Shown piece by piece: positions 24,366 to 36,040 of a stretch of 64,000 nucleotides of DNA (position 1 is its first letter; each line of letters opens with the position of its first letter). The translations under genes and the position numbers were made by a program. The stretch is from contig NC_073632.1 in the NCBI RefSeq assembly GCF_029407905.1, forward strand, positions 58,390,964 to 58,454,963. Direction: 5' to 3'. The stretch is from Bubalus kerabau (taxonomy: Eukaryota > Chordata > Mammalia > Artiodactyla > Bovidae). The notes beneath the pieces were generated by a model that was not told the origin of the DNA, ran no database searches, and saw only the letters and a list, made by a program, of their open reading frames with translations.

Positions 24366-24650
24366 CAGTGTTGAACTTATGGTTACCAGGGGGAAGGTTT
24401 GGGGGAGGGATAGTTAGGGAGTTTGGGATTGACAGGTATACTCTGCTATATTTAAAATGGATGACCGACAAGGACCTACTATATAGTACAGGGAACTCCG
24501 CTCAACATTTTGTAACAACCTAATTGGGTAAAGAATTTGAAAAGAATAGATACATGTATGTATATAACTGAATCACTTTGTTGTACATTTGAAACTAACA
24601 CAACTTTTTTGGTCATCTTTACTCCAATATAAAACAGGAAGTAAAAAATA
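24366..24650 (+). mobile_element. Artiodactyl L1 3' end
   Basis: acttatggttaccaggggga, gggatagttagggagtttgg, aaggacctactatatagtac, agggaactccgctcaacatt and ttgttgtacatttgaaacta are the typical L1 3' UTR text of artiodactyls in sense orientation, ending near an A-rich tail. Confidence 0.85.
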
Positions 24651-24656
24651 AAAATG

Positions 24657-24772
24657 AACACGTGTATACCCATGGCAGATTCATGTTGATGTATGGCAAA
24701 ACCAATACAATATTGTAAAGTAATTAGCCTCCAATTAAAATAAATAAATTTATATTAAAAAAAAAACCACAA
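24657..24772 (+). mobile_element. Second L1 (L1-BT-like) 3' tail with poly(A)
   Basis: cccatggcagattcatgttg, atgtatggcaaaaccaatac, gtaaagtaattagcctccaa, then ataaataaat and an A tail. This is the 3' terminus of the young bovine L1, joined directly behind the previous L1 tail, so two 5'-truncated insertions lie in tandem or the first belongs to a chimeric L1. Confidence 0.88.
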
Positions 24773-24784
24773 GCAGACAAAAAC

Positions 24785-24862
24785 CAGTTGTTGTCCAGTT
24801 GCTCAGTCATGTCCGACTCTTTGAAACCCCGTGGACTGCAGCATGCCAGGCTCTTCTGTCCT
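24785..24862 (-). mobile_element. BovA/BovB 3'-end fragment
   Basis: gttgttgtccagttgctcag, tcatgtccgactctttgaaa, ggactgcagcatgccaggct in reverse orientation, truncated after about 78 bases. Confidence 0.8.
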
Positions 24863-25355
24863 TTTTGTCCAGTTTTCTGTCCAATTATGGTTCTGATATT
24901 AATATGTAGAGTTAAGGGCAATAATACAGATTCTGAATTGTATTCAACACTGAAGCTGCTCCTCTGTTTTGCATTTGTCGCCATCAGAAGAAGGGCGAGT
25001 TTCTTTTATTATCTTTCTTCTGTCAGCTTCCTCTCCCTGCCTCCTTCTTTCCCACTCCACAGGTATTGGCTAGCCTCAGCTTCTGAGGCCACTAGGGATG
25101 AATCCGAGAAAGGCGGAGGAGTTTAGGGGGACATGTCTAACTCAGCTGCTGCCAAAATGGTTGCCGGTATTTGCAGATGTTTGAAGATGATTCTCATGCG
25201 CACTTTCCCGGGCCATTTGGAGACCTCCCTAGTACCAGGAAATCTTCTACCTGGAAGTTCCCAGGATACAGGCGAATGCTTCTCTGGCTGATCACTTATG
25301 ATTCTGTTGTTGTCCCCTGGTTGGACTTCTAGCACTCTTCCAAAAGTCCTTGTAA
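24863..25355. other. Unique sequence, no gene seen
   Basis: No supported exon or repeat. Confidence 0.4.
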
Positions 25356-25365
25356 GCAAAGTCTC

Positions 25366-25517
25366 TTATTTATTTATTTTAAAAAATATTTATTTATTTG
25401 GCTGTGCTGAGTCTTGGTTGTAGCACTTGGGGATCTTTAGTTGCAGCAAGTGAACTCTAGTTACACCATGGGGGATTCCTGTTCAGGGATCGAACTTGGT
25501 TCTGCCAGGGAAGACCC
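25366..25517 (-). mobile_element. CHR-1-like SINE with target-site duplication
   Basis: Starts with a T-rich tail complement, then ttggctgtgctgagtcttgg, ctttagttgcagcaag and tgttcagggatcgaacttgg. The decamer agcaaagtct flanks both sides (25356-25365 and 25518-25527). Confidence 0.82.
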
Positions 25518-25527
25518 AGCAAAGTCT

Positions 25528-26992
25528 GTTTTAGATGGTACGTTATCTGTGTCTCTCTTTGTGCTAAAATGTAGACCTCTCCAGCAAAATGTCCAGCTCT
25601 CCACCAAGCCCCACTGGCTCACTGAGCCTGAGGCAACTGGAAATTTCCCCTACCTCTCATTTCTCCTTTTATGTCTAAGACCCCACTACAGAGTGGGATT
25701 AGTTGATGCTGACTGTCTCGGGGCCTCAGTGGAAGGTGAGGAAGCGATCCCGTAAAATGTAGCATATACCTGTGCTTGGGAACCAAAGGATATTTTAAGG
25801 TGAGTTTGATGGTCCTGAGTCTGTGAATGTCCTTCACTGTTCTTAAGTGGGCAGTATTCTGGCGTCTCTTCTCAGGCTGGTTATGGGAGGCTCTTATCAC
25901 AAGGACTTTGCTCCAAGCATCCTCAGCTTTTCTGTTCCTTCTCCTGGGCTACTGCTTCTTCCTTTATCATTGCAAAATAAGAGAATGAAAAATGCTCCCT
26001 TAGTTCTACTAAACTGGCTATCTCCCCCTCTATTTTGTCTCTGAAGTGAGATTCTGAGAAACTCTGAAGTTGTCCCCTTGGTATGTAGGGATATTTCCAA
26101 ATGTACTCCCCACTCCCCACACACACCATTTTTAGTAACCTAGAATGAAGCTGACACACACATATGAAAAATCAACCATATAATTAATCTACATTCATTG
26201 CTCGTCTGTGCTCTGTTTTCTGCTGGTGATTTGGAGGGACTAAATAAGACTGATTTTAAATATGGGAATATAAAATTATATGACTGTGAAAAGTCATCTG
26301 GCAAGTGGGTAAGAGGACTGTCAAGGGGCCTGGAGATGGACTCATAAGAGCCTTGGCCTTATGGAAAGCAAGTGGACTTTGGTGGGAAAGATTAGTTAAT
26401 AAAGTTTCTCGTCTAAAGCCAAAACTGAAGGGTAAATTGGTTATATAGGGGATTATTCCCAAATAATGATTCAGGGAAGTTATAATGATTTTTGTTTTTA
26501 TTATGCCTATGTATACGATTTAGGGTTAATCTAAGATGTATGAAAAATAGAAATCCATGCTTTTCAAGTCCAGGTGTTAGGTGCTGTTGTCCCCTCAGCA
26601 CACTATTGCCCCCTGGTGTCAGCATGTGTAAGTTGCAGGGGCAGTTAGTAACCAAGAATAAAAACCCATCTTAAGTGCTGATTTTTTTTTTAAGTGAAAA
26701 CTTTTTGACATGTTAAAATTATAAATGATGAATTATAATAATAGAATGAATGGAAAATATTATAAGCACATATGAATTCCCAGTAAGTGAAGCCAGCCTG
26801 GGCAAGAGTGATCATTGATGGCTGTGAGGAAAATGTGGACTTGAGCTTCTTCTGGATGAATAGCTAGGAGTGAGGCACAAAACAGTGGGAGGGGTGTTCC
26901 ATTAGATTGTGGGTCTTCCCAAGAAGTGCTCTATTTTATGATCCTTTCACTCTCACATCTAGCACAGAACCGGGCACATCATGTGTAACCAT
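25528..26992. other. Unique sequence, no gene seen
   Basis: Open frames of 60-104 codons on both strands overlap one another and have no splice context. The 26950-26992 end resembles an L2 or MIR tail that continues after the following SINE. Confidence 0.4.
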
Positions 26993-27251
26993 GCTGCTAA
27001 GTCACTTCAGTTGTGTCGGACTCTGTGCGACCCCATAGACGGCAGCCCACCAGGCTCCCCCATCCCTGGGATTCTCCAGGCAAGAACACTGGAGTGGGTT
27101 GCCATTTCCTTCTCCAATGCATGAAAGTGAAAGTGAAGTTGCTCAGTCGTGTCCGAATCTTAGCGACCCCCTGGACTGCAGCCCACCAGGCTCCTCTGTC
27201 CATGGGATTTTCCAGGCAAGAGTACTGGAGTGGGGTGCCATTGCCTTCTCC
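26993..27251 (-). mobile_element. Bov-A2 SINE inserted in an L2/MIR-like tail
   Basis: Two BovA units in reverse: gctgctaagtcacttcagtt to ccatttccttctccaatgca, a gtgaaagtgaag linker, then the second unit ending ttgccttctcc. A near-match gtgtaaccat / gtgtataaccat brackets it, consistent with a TSD. The flanking cagaaccgggcacatc and ataaatgtttgctaatg read as one interrupted ancient tail. Confidence 0.92.
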
Positions 27252-28229
27252 GTGTATAACCATAAATGTTTGCTAATGCTTGCTAATAATGAACAGTGTG
27301 TATGTTGGAAATAGTAAGCAGACTGGTTAAAAGTGGAAAGGTCCTGTTTTCAGTAAGCGGCAAATGATAGATCTGTGAAACTCCATAACACACGGCAGGT
27401 GCCAAGAAGTGGACCTTGGACTTTGAGTGGGATGCAGCGAGGACTTCTGAATGGAAGGCTCATAAGATGATACAGGAAGATGGGTCCAGCAGCAGCGGGC
27501 ATTAGAAGGGAGGAGCAGGACATTCTGTACATGTGTTCTTTCCTTTCTGTTCACATTGTTGTTCTCAACTGAAGTCTTTTTTTGCTCTTGCTCAAACATC
27601 TCTGGTGACTTTCCCCTTTTACACAAGAGTCTCAACTTTCAGCCTGCTTGCCAAGCACTTCCAACACAGATGTCCCTAGCTATCAGAAAGTATGAAAACT
27701 CTCCTGAGCTGAAATGATGTAAAGTGAAGAAGCAATTACCCTAGGACACATCTTGATAATGAATGCACAAAGCAAACTGAGATAAAGCCCAGATACTCAC
27801 AGACAGTTCAAAGTGGTGGTGGCTTGAGGCTGTGATGCTGAGTGTAGTTCCCAGAGAGGAACCTGGGGGAACCGCTCTCCCTGCCTCTGTAACAGCTTAC
27901 TGAAAAACAACCACTTTTCTTTTCTCCCTTTTTTTTTGTAAAAGTGAAAACCCTTTTTGGATTTCTTTTGGTTAGTGGAAACAGGTACTAATGTAGGTCT
28001 TTCTTAAAAGTGAAATCACACAAAGCAGACTTTCAAAAAGTGGGGGATACCTGTATTTTGTTCCTAACAGCTTCATTTTCCTCTTCTATGTGAAGTTCCT
28101 CCTATGAACTCCATCCTTTATCCAGACAGATGATTCATTCAAAATTGTGTCAAACCCTTGGCCACTTCCATGCATTGACTCCTGGGATTTTCATCGTTTG
28201 CTTATCCATGCCATGATTCCATGCATAAT
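27252..28229. other. Unique sequence, no gene seen
   Basis: A 102-codon minus frame (27327-27635) and its overlap in another phase show no domain or splice support. Confidence 0.4.
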
Positions 28230-28480
28230 GCCCATGTCACGTTCATCCTTCTCTGCAAGTCTTCCTGCCTTCAGAAATGGCCCTTTCTTCTTAATTTCTG
28301 AAGCAATCCTTGTTCATCTGTTCACTGATCACCTAGCGTGTGCTTACATGCTCTCCTAGACACCTCTTGCTGTATACCATATCCCCCTTTCTAGATTATA
28401 AACTTTCAGAAATGACACCTGAGTTCTTGTGTTTTGTAAAAATTCCTCTGAGGCTTCAGTAAATGTATGTTGTCCAATAT
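28230..28480 (+). mobile_element. L2 LINE 3' end
   Basis: ttcctgccttcagaaatg and tgttcactgatcacc precede the diagnostic L2 terminus words: ctagattataaactttcaga, tgacacctgagttcttgtgt and ggcttcagtaaatgtatgtt. Confidence 0.55.
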
Positions 28481-29285
28481 GGGGATAGTGGAAATAGAGA
28501 GGAAGAGACAGAAACATGAATGATTTTGAAAGAAGAATTCACAGAGTTTTGTGATTACTGACTTATCTAAATCTTTCGTGGGGACTTATTTTTATTTGTG
28601 TGCTGTTCAAACTCTTGGAACCTATTATCATAGGTTCCATATACATCCATACTCCTGTGCAAAGAAATTCTTCCTTTTATTTGTCCTAAATTGCCCTTTA
28701 TACTGATGATCCTATTTAAAGCATAAGGGTCTATATGCCTTTTAAAGGTTAGGGCACTGTTTAGCCAGATGCCCAAATATTTATATACGGAGACCTACAG
28801 GAGTGTTGTCTGATTAATACCTGTCTTCTTGGGAAAGCTCTGAATAATGTCAACATGAACTACATTATTCCTGCTAAAAATTCATCCATTTAGTTTAACT
28901 TGCATGTAACGACACCTGAAAGTCAGGAGCTGTTTGCTGAGCGCTGTTGCAATACTGTTGTAGCTCATTCATAACCAATGGTGATGAAGTACCCTCAGCA
29001 TACCAAATGGGAGTCTCAGCATAAATTGGAAATTTAGGGGCTCCTGGAAACCTTTAATATGTGATGAATATAAAAGGAAAATGCATCGTGTCTCAGAGAG
29101 ATCCTTGTTTGGGAAAAAAAGACGCCTTTAGTAATAAAATTGAATTGGGTGTTAAAACTATGGTATTAACCACATGGTTTATGTTAATGCCAGTTGAAAT
29201 TTATCAAGATAGCTGAACAATAAAGAAGGTGGAGATGGGACTATTAAATAGAGCTGGGAGGGGCTGGGTAAGGCAGAACCTCTCC
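28481..29285. other. Unique sequence, no gene seen
   Basis: No supported feature. Confidence 0.4.
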
Positions 29286-29480
29286 ATTGTCATTTCGTCT
29301 TTCTCTTTCCTGTTTTTTGATTTCTTCTTTTCTCTCCTGTTACATGACTCTCCATGCTTTTCCTCCCCTCCTGAAAGCTTTTATTTCTCTTCCTCTTTCA
29401 TCAGCTTCTCCTCTTTCCCCTCACTGCAGCGTCCTTTCCCCGCTCCCACTTCTTTCCTGCTCTCTGGGAGTCTACCCTCC
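29286..29480. repeat. Pyrimidine-rich low-complexity tract
   Basis: About 195 bases dominated by C and T. Two overlapping plus-strand open frames rich in Ser/Phe/Leu/Pro arise from this composition. Confidence 0.75.
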
Positions 29481-30568
29481 CTCCACCTCAAATGACCTGT
29501 TGCCCCTCTGTTGTAAATGATAGAGGTTTGCAATGAGAGGGGCCTTGAGACCATCTAATTTAGTTTTCTCTTACAGGTGAGGCTGAAGAGCTCAAGGGAA
29601 GTTAAGTTACTTGTCACCCGGATAGCGAGTGATAGGGTCTGCACAAGAGACACCACATCTGAGTGTTGAAAGGGACTGGAGTGTCATCCATGTCACCCTT
29701 CTAGCCAGTGGAGAAGCATCTGCTGAAATGTGTGGGCATATTTAGCCCGTTTGTGAATATTTCCAGGAAGAGTAGCTTACTTCTTGTTAGGTACCTTATT
29801 ATATTGTTGGGAAATTCTGATAGAAAGCCATTGTTTTAGATTAAATTCTACCTCTCTTTAATTTTCTTTCCCTATTCCTACTTCTGTCTACTAGAATTAC
29901 AACAGAGGCTTTCTTTCATGTGTTTGCTCTTCAAATATTTGATGAAGCAATTGGACTTTCTTAATCCTGTCCTTCCCAAACCAAACATTCCCAATTCTGT
30001 TAACGGTTCCTGGTGTCACATGGCTTACACATTTCTCGTCATTATAGAGCCCTTTCCTTGACCATCCTGATATGATGACAACAGATTTAGACACAATACT
30101 TCAGCTAGTATTTAATCCATGTCTCAGACTACAGAGTCATTATTACGTGTAGTAATAATAATCATTATTATCATGATTTGGGAGCTTTATTAGTGCTCAT
30201 CATGTTGGGCTCATATAGTCTTAGGTAAGTCTGAGATTAGATTCAGCTGAAATCCTCAGGTCTCTTCCATTTACACTGCTGAGAAATCAGAGCTTTCCAG
30301 CTCCTCTTTTCTGATTATGTAGATGAGTATAGTGTTACTTTAGGTCTTAATTTCTACTCCTATAAAATTCGATCATGTTGGTTTTGTACCCTTTCCTAGT
30401 ACAGACTCCTTCTAGGTTGGTAGCTTTCAGTCGTATTCTTGCACCTACAGTGGACTGACAGCTTCCAGCTGGTGAACAGCTTTGATCAGTGTGTAAATTC
30501 ACTTTAACTATAACTGAATAAAGTGTCCGTAGGTTATAGGGATACCTGCCAGAGAGAGCATTAAGTGA
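29481..30568. other. Unique sequence with an ancient-repeat trace
   Basis: 29540-29640 (acaggtgaggctgaagagct, gggaagttaagttacttgtc) resembles an antisense MIR-like block. Otherwise nothing is recognised and there is no exon. Confidence 0.4.
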
Positions 30569-30956
30569 CAGAGTTCTGTTACAGAATGGAATGGAGGACA
30601 CTTTGGCTTGTATCGGTTAAAGTTCATTTGATTACAAGCAATAGAAATCGATTGGAAGAACCCTTGTATCTCACAAAGCTAAAGGAAGAATGGGACAGCT
30701 AAACCCCAGAATAGGCAATTCTACAGTAAGTGTTCAGGATGTTTTCCAGAAGTGGTGACTCTCAGAGTTCTGTTACAGAATGGAATGGAGGACACTTTGG
30801 CTTGTATCGGTTAAAGTTCATTTGATTACAAGCAATAGAAATCGATTGGAAGAACCCTTGTATCTCACAAAGCTAAAGGAAGAATGGGACAGCTAAACCC
30901 CAGAATAGGCAATTCTACAGTAAGTGTTCAGGATGTTTTCCAGAAGTGGTGACTCT
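30569..30956. repeat. Perfect 194-bp tandem duplication
   Basis: The unit 30569-30762, starting cagagttctgttacagaatg, is repeated at 30763-30956, and I found no mismatch in a base-by-base read. The three bases cag also follow the second copy, so the junction has a 3-base overlap. The unit carries no repeat family I recognise. Perfect identity means a recent duplication or an assembly duplication. Confidence 0.97.
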
Positions 30957-31336
30957 CAGTTTCTGGGTCTTTCTATACTACCTTTCAGAATTCATGGTGA
31001 AAAATATCTGACTGCTCCAACTGGGGCGCACTGAGGTCTCTGGAGCAGTCTTTCTTTCTAACCCCTTGCCCTGGCCCCATTGTCTCATTCAGCTCTGTGA
31101 CACGTAGCCAGAGGTACAAAATTTTGTTACATATATACAGAGCCAACACGAGCCAACTCCTGTGTCCTGACTTCCTAGTGAAGGGGAAATATTATAAGTT
31201 ATTCTCCCAATGATGCCTGCTAGAGGCATAGCAAAGTATAAAGACAGTGCCAAAGGAAGAGAGTGTGCTTACTGGGACAGGAGAATGTAGCCTTTTTACT
31301 GTATAAGATAGCAAGGTCAAGGCAGTAAAGAGATCT
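30957..31336. other. Unique sequence, no gene seen
   Basis: No feature supported. Confidence 0.4.
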
Positions 31337-31570
31337 TCTTTTTTTTTTTTTTTTGACAAAATATTGCACTTTATATCAAAGTATAAAATAGTTATATATC
31401 TGAAAAATATGTGTAGGCAATTTATATAGAAAAATGCAAAACACCGATGAGAAAGTAAAGCAGACTTAAACTACAGAGAGATAACCATGTGCACAGAGAG
31501 AACACTCAACATTAAAATGCCAGTTATCAATGCAATGTCAATCAAATCCCAGTAAGCCCTCTTTTATAAG
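31337..31570. mobile_element. Poly(T) run followed by possible L1 remnant
   Basis: About 17 T at 31338-31354, then AT-rich text ending with ttatcaatgcaatgtcaatc and aaatcccagtaagccc, which resembles the L1 ORF2 3' region. Orientation signals conflict, so the call is weak. Confidence 0.3.
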
Positions 31571-31692
31571 TTAATAGTATATGTTTTATATATATATGTA
31601 TAGTTATAATTTTACCATATTATAATACGATAATTAAAGATATTTATAAATTTTTCCTAAATAAGCTTTCCTTATTTATGCTGCTTCTAGTG

Positions 31693-31883
31693 ATTTTTTT
31701 TTTAATTTTATTTTATTTTTAAACTTTACATAACTGTATTAGTTTTGCCAAATATCAAAATGAATCCACCACAGGTATACATGTGTTCCCCATCCTGAAC
31801 CCTCCTCCCTCCTCCCTCCCCATTCCATCCCTCTGGGTCGTCCCAGTGCACCAGCCCCAAGCATCCAGTCTTAAATAGCTGCA
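31693..31883 (-). mobile_element. L1-BT 3' end (antisense)
   Basis: It begins with a T/A-rich tail complement (ttttttttaattttatttta), then catgtgttccccatcctgaa, ccctcctccctcctccctcc, tccctctgggtcgtcccagt and gcaccagccccaagcatcca, the young bovine L1 terminus read backwards. Confidence 0.88.
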
Positions 31884-31984
31884 CAATGCTGAAGAGCAAC
31901 CACAGAGACAGTGAGAGGTTTAAAGACACTGCAAAATGTAGCTATACTGTAGGAGTGATTCTGCCATAGTTTTGCTGACCTCAT

Positions 31985-32320
31985 TTGCTCATCAGATAGT
32001 CCTCAAATACTTATTAGGTGCTTACCACATGCAAGCCATCATCATAGGGGCTTAAAACCACAATAAATAAGCTGGATAATTTTCCCCTGATGGGGCTTAT
32101 ATTTTAGTGAGTACTTGGGCACACAATCAATAAGGAAACAAATGAACAAGAAAGATAACTTCAGACGATGATAAGTGTTATAAAGAACATAGAAGGGAGC
32201 AGCGTGAAGGAGAATGTCAGGAGTGGGCCAGGTGCATCGCCAGGGAAAGGCTTTCTCAGCTGATGCTTGAGCTGAGCCCTGAACATCTCAGGAGACTGTG
32301 CATGTTAATTTGGGAGACCT
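31985..32320 (+). mobile_element. Ancient mammalian dispersed repeat, part 1
   Basis: attaggtgcttaccacatgc, gatggggcttatattttagt, cacacaatcaataaggaaac, gataagtgttataaagaaca and cagggaaaggctttctcagc follow the order of a common old mammalian repeat whose family I will not name from memory. The later part of the same family lies at 33170-33375. Confidence 0.5.
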
Positions 32321-32350
32321 AGAGATATCTGACTTGCTTTGTGTTATTTT

Positions 32351-32353
<3 letters not shown>

Positions 32354-32381
<28 letters not shown>
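32354..32381. repeat. Poly(T) run, 28 bases
   Basis: Uninterrupted T homopolymer. There is no recognisable retrocopy body on its 3' side. Confidence 0.95.
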
Positions 32382-32724
32382 AGCACTTTTAGCTATCCTG
32401 AATAATTCTAGTATTTGAAAGTTAATTATAAACACAAGACCAAGAGCCCAGCCCTACGTAGACTGACCCCTGACTTGTCTATAAGAATCTGGTGACTTGA
32501 CTCCTGAGGTAATAGTCCTTGGAGTTATCCAGCTTGGTGTGAATGAGGGGAGAATAAAGAGAGGTTTAGATTTAGTTTCCAGAAGCTTCGTAATGAAGAA
32601 GGGGGCATTCTGATCCCCCAGTTTCACCAGCCTGTATTTCTACCATTTTCCCATTGGCTACCTGCTTAGATGTAGGCCCTGGATGAACTCAGATAGTTCT
32701 TAGGAATAACCAGACCCAAAGCTT

Positions 32725-32850
32725 CATTTGATAAATGAGAAAGCAGAGAGTTTTAGACCCTTGCCTAAGATCACACAGCTAGTGAGGATGGAACCAAGGA
32801 TTTGACTCTGAGTTTCCTGTTTTCCAGTTCAATTCTTTTTCTCCAGAACA
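32725..32850 (-). mobile_element. MIR fragment (antisense)
   Basis: ttgataaatgagaaagcaga, taagatcacacagctagtga and ggaaccaaggatttgactct give the antisense MIR core and tRNA-like end. Confidence 0.75.
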
Positions 32851-33169
32851 TCCTAACCCTGAAGATAGAGGAGCTGTTTTTTTTTTTTTTTGAGAACTGT
32901 ATTTCAAACTAGGGTGGGATCAGAGCTCACATTTATTTTTTAAAATAATTATTTCATAAAATTTCCAAAGATACAATGACTATTCTATAATAATAATGAC
33001 TATTACTAAATAATAAAATATTACATCTTAGTAAAATATATTATTGAGCATAATTAATATCACACATATTTAATAAAGAAATAAACAGCTATGGAATTAC
33101 TTATAAGAGGCCAACGAACCTCCTAGTTGTGGGATGGGGAAAAGTATATCTTGGAGAACTGCAGGGAGG
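32851..33169. other. AT-rich unique sequence
   Basis: It contains a poly(T) run near 32877-32892 and very AT-rich text with repeated taataataatgactatt words near 32985-33010. No gene. Confidence 0.4.
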
Positions 33170-33375
33170 AGGTGATATTTAACCTGGATTTGAAGAATTA
33201 GGAGCAATTCACAGGTAGTGAGGGTGGAAAGTACAGGGAAGACATTCCAGGGAGATCAGCAGAAGTGGTGGGCTAGAGGGCCAAATAATGGGATGTTTGG
33301 AGGAGAGGCCAGAGAAAATGGTAAGAAGGTGGACGGGACCCGGTTGTAAAGGGCCTTATTTGCTTTGCCAAAGAT
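33170..33375 (+). mobile_element. Ancient mammalian dispersed repeat, part 2
   Basis: ggtgatatttaacctggatt, gaagacattccagggagatc, gtaagaaggtggacggg and gtaaagggccttatttgctt continue the family seen at 31985-32320. Confidence 0.5.
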
Positions 33376-33394
33376 TTTCAACAATATCCTATAG

Positions 33395-33590
33395 AAAAGT
33401 ACTGTTCAAGGGCCCCTTCTGTGGTCTTGGAAATGTTTGACATTTCTATTGTCCAATTTCTATTGAACACTTGAAATGTGGTTGATACAATGGAGGTACT
33501 TTAATTTTAATGCATTAAAATGTAAATTTAATAGACACAGGTGGTCAGTGGCTACCATATTGGACAGTTCAACTCTACAACATGTGGGGG
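33395..33590. mobile_element. DNA-transposon fossil with related ends
   Basis: gtccaatttctattgaacac, ttgaaatgtggttgata and a closing block ggctaccatattggacagtt are words of an old nonautonomous element that recurs in mammalian genomes. There is no transposase. Confidence 0.45.
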
Positions 33591-35554
33591 CTTCAGAGAT
33601 GCCAGGTAAGTGAGTAGTGCAGTCAAACGTATGTCTAGTGATTCCTCCATTTGAAGAATCGTGACTATGAAGCTGAATCTATGTAATGCTATGACAGTCA
33701 ATCAAGTAGGAAAAAATAAATTCATGGATCAATTTTTGCACAGACCAGCCTCAGAATGAAAACAACAGCTATCCTGGGATGGAGAATGCTCATGAAACAG
33801 GCTTTTCTAACATGAATTCTCCTGGGATCCGAATGCATGCTGCTTTAAAACCACGACTCCAGGAGTGCTATCAGTAGCCTTTGTATCATGAGACACCAAT
33901 AAAGAAATAATAGCAAATAAAATACTGTTTTATTAAGTCTCTCCTCTTTCCTTAGATTATTAGACAGTGCTGCTGCATTTCTATAACGTTTCTAAAATTT
34001 CATGTATATATTAAGAATGCAATAATTAAAAAAAAATCCATTCTGGTTCATTTATGTGTCGCTAGTTAAGTTACAGATGATGAGTTGGCTAACAGGGACA
34101 TCAGTCTTTTGTTAGCACAGGGTACTCCCCAGAGAGACAGCAACTTCAACACACGTTTTGGATGTATTCCAAATTAGGGAGGATATCTTTCAACAATTCT
34201 AAAAACACAAACAATTTTTTAAGCTTGTGATGGGCTAAGGCCTCCTTTGGCCCAGTGGGGCTGGGACTAGGGGGCTGTGGTGGGTACAACACTTGCTCCC
34301 CAACCAGGCTGCCTTTGGTGGGATTGACCTCGCTTCCAGCTCCTTGGAGCCAGGTTTGGTTTCACTGTTGATTTAGTCCAGGATTTTGTAATGGGCCTCA
34401 ACTGCTGACCTCAGTTGTTGAGAAGATGCAACCATCAGGACTGGTCCTGGAATTACTTGCCTTCTTGGTTCTTCCCCATCTCCCATCACCCTGCTGGCCA
34501 GGGTTAGGCCAAGAGCCCTGATCCAGACTGTAGCACAGGAAAATGATAAAAACTATAAGCCAGACCTTTTATTCTTTGTCCTCCTTGCCCTTTTCCTCCA
34601 AGGCTAAAGGCACACTCAGACTTCCCTTAAGTACACTGATCATTGGCCAGAACTAGACCGATTTCCAGACATACATGGGATGGTCAGGAACAAGCAGAGG
34701 TGCAGTGTTTCCAGGTCCGTTGCAGAAGGGAGCAGAGCTTTTGGACACCAACTCTATGTTCCTCCTTTTGCTTGGGTATTATCTTGAAAACCAGCGGGAC
34801 AGGATACCAAGTCGGCCACAAGAGGGCAGCAAATGATTTCTGTTCTAGCTTTGTTTCTTTTCCACAGAGCTGCTATTTAGTCAAGAAATAAAAATTTGAT
34901 GTTGATGAGAGGAATGGGACCTGGGGCTCATTTCCCTTCGCAGCTTTTGCACATTTTCCCGGGTATCCTTGTTAGTGCAGCTTATCGCTGGAGTGTGGCA
35001 AGTTCTGGCTGGCGGTCCCCCAGCCCAGGCACGCAGCATGGGAGGCCTGCGGGGTGGGGCCTTCTCTCCGCTCAGCTCTCGAGGTCAGGGTTTATCCCCA
35101 AGGAAAGGAACATTACAGCCCTGCCTTTAGTAGAGTATTTATACATTGTCTTGTTTCAACTTCCCTTCTTCTGAAAGATCCCTCAGATTTGGATAATTTT
35201 TGGACCAAGTTATTAGATGCTGCTCAGTTCCCAATTTACCTACACAGGAGACTGAAGGCAGAGGTGATGCCTGGAGGGCAGAGATCTTTGCCTCACTGGT
35301 CATGGAGAGGATTGCTGCTTTGTTGGTCATGAGGTGTGATCATTCTTGTGTTCCCACCTCTGTGTCTGTGAGGTGCAGACCAGGCCTAGGCTGACTCGTG
35401 AGAGTGGCCCTAACCTGGCATCATTTGATTACCTCCTTCTCTATGTCCTTCTCTCATGGGAGGAGCTTTTTATACTCTCCAAATTCAAATCAACAAATAT
35501 TTATTAAGCACCTCTGGTGCTGAGTCACTGAGTAGATGCTGAAATGGCTATCAA
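33591..35554. other. Unique sequence, no gene seen
   Basis: 2 kb without a ruminant SINE. Plus frames at 34643-34891, 34896-35174 and 35054-35332 overlap each other in different phases and lack splice or domain evidence. An L2-like trace (caacaaatatttattaagca) lies near 35490. Confidence 0.4.
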
Positions 35555-35785
35555 ATGGCACTAATAATAACAACGTATTTATTAAGTATGTATGCTCAGC
35601 TCACTTCATGAATGTCCTAAACAACACTAGGAGGCAAGTATTATTCCCAGTTTGCAGATAAAGAAGTTGAGGCTTGGAGAAGTGAAGCAGTTTGTCACTT
35701 AGCTGGTCAAGGGGAGGAACAGAAAGTTGAACCCAGGCTTGGCTGACTCCAGGACCCTAAGTACACTGCTATATTGGTTTTCTTC
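35555..35785 (-). mobile_element. MIR SINE (antisense)
   Basis: ttattaagtatgtatgctca, aacaacactaggaggcaagt, attattcccagtttgcagat, aaagaagttgaggcttggag, ttgaacccaggcttggctga: antisense MIR over most of its length. Confidence 0.8.
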
Positions 35786-35844
35786 TTAGAAAGACCTGCA
35801 CACTCAAAGACCTTATAATTTACTGCGGTGGGTTTATAGACTTG

Positions 35845-35917
35845 GGTCTACATCAGAAATCACCCAGGGAACTTTTAAAAATCCCAATGCCAGGGTCTTA
35901 TCCCAGGCCAGTTAAAG

Positions 35918-35957
<40 letters not shown>

Positions 35958-36040
35958 CTGGGAGAGGGTGTAGTGCCAGCACTTAAAAAATCTCCCCCAG
36001 GTGATTTCCCTGTGCAACCTGATTTGAGAAGCCCTCCTTT
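35845..36040. mobile_element. MER5A-like hAT/Charlie fossil, split by a microsatellite
   Basis: acatcagaaatcacccaggg, aacttttaaaaatcccaatg before, and cccccaggtgatttccctgt, gcaacctgatttgagaagcc after, a (CT)n(GT)n tract. These are the two halves of a short nonautonomous hAT element. Confidence 0.65.
35918..35957. repeat. Compound (CT)n(GT)n microsatellite
   Basis: About 12 CT units change directly into about 8 GT units. Confidence 0.95.
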
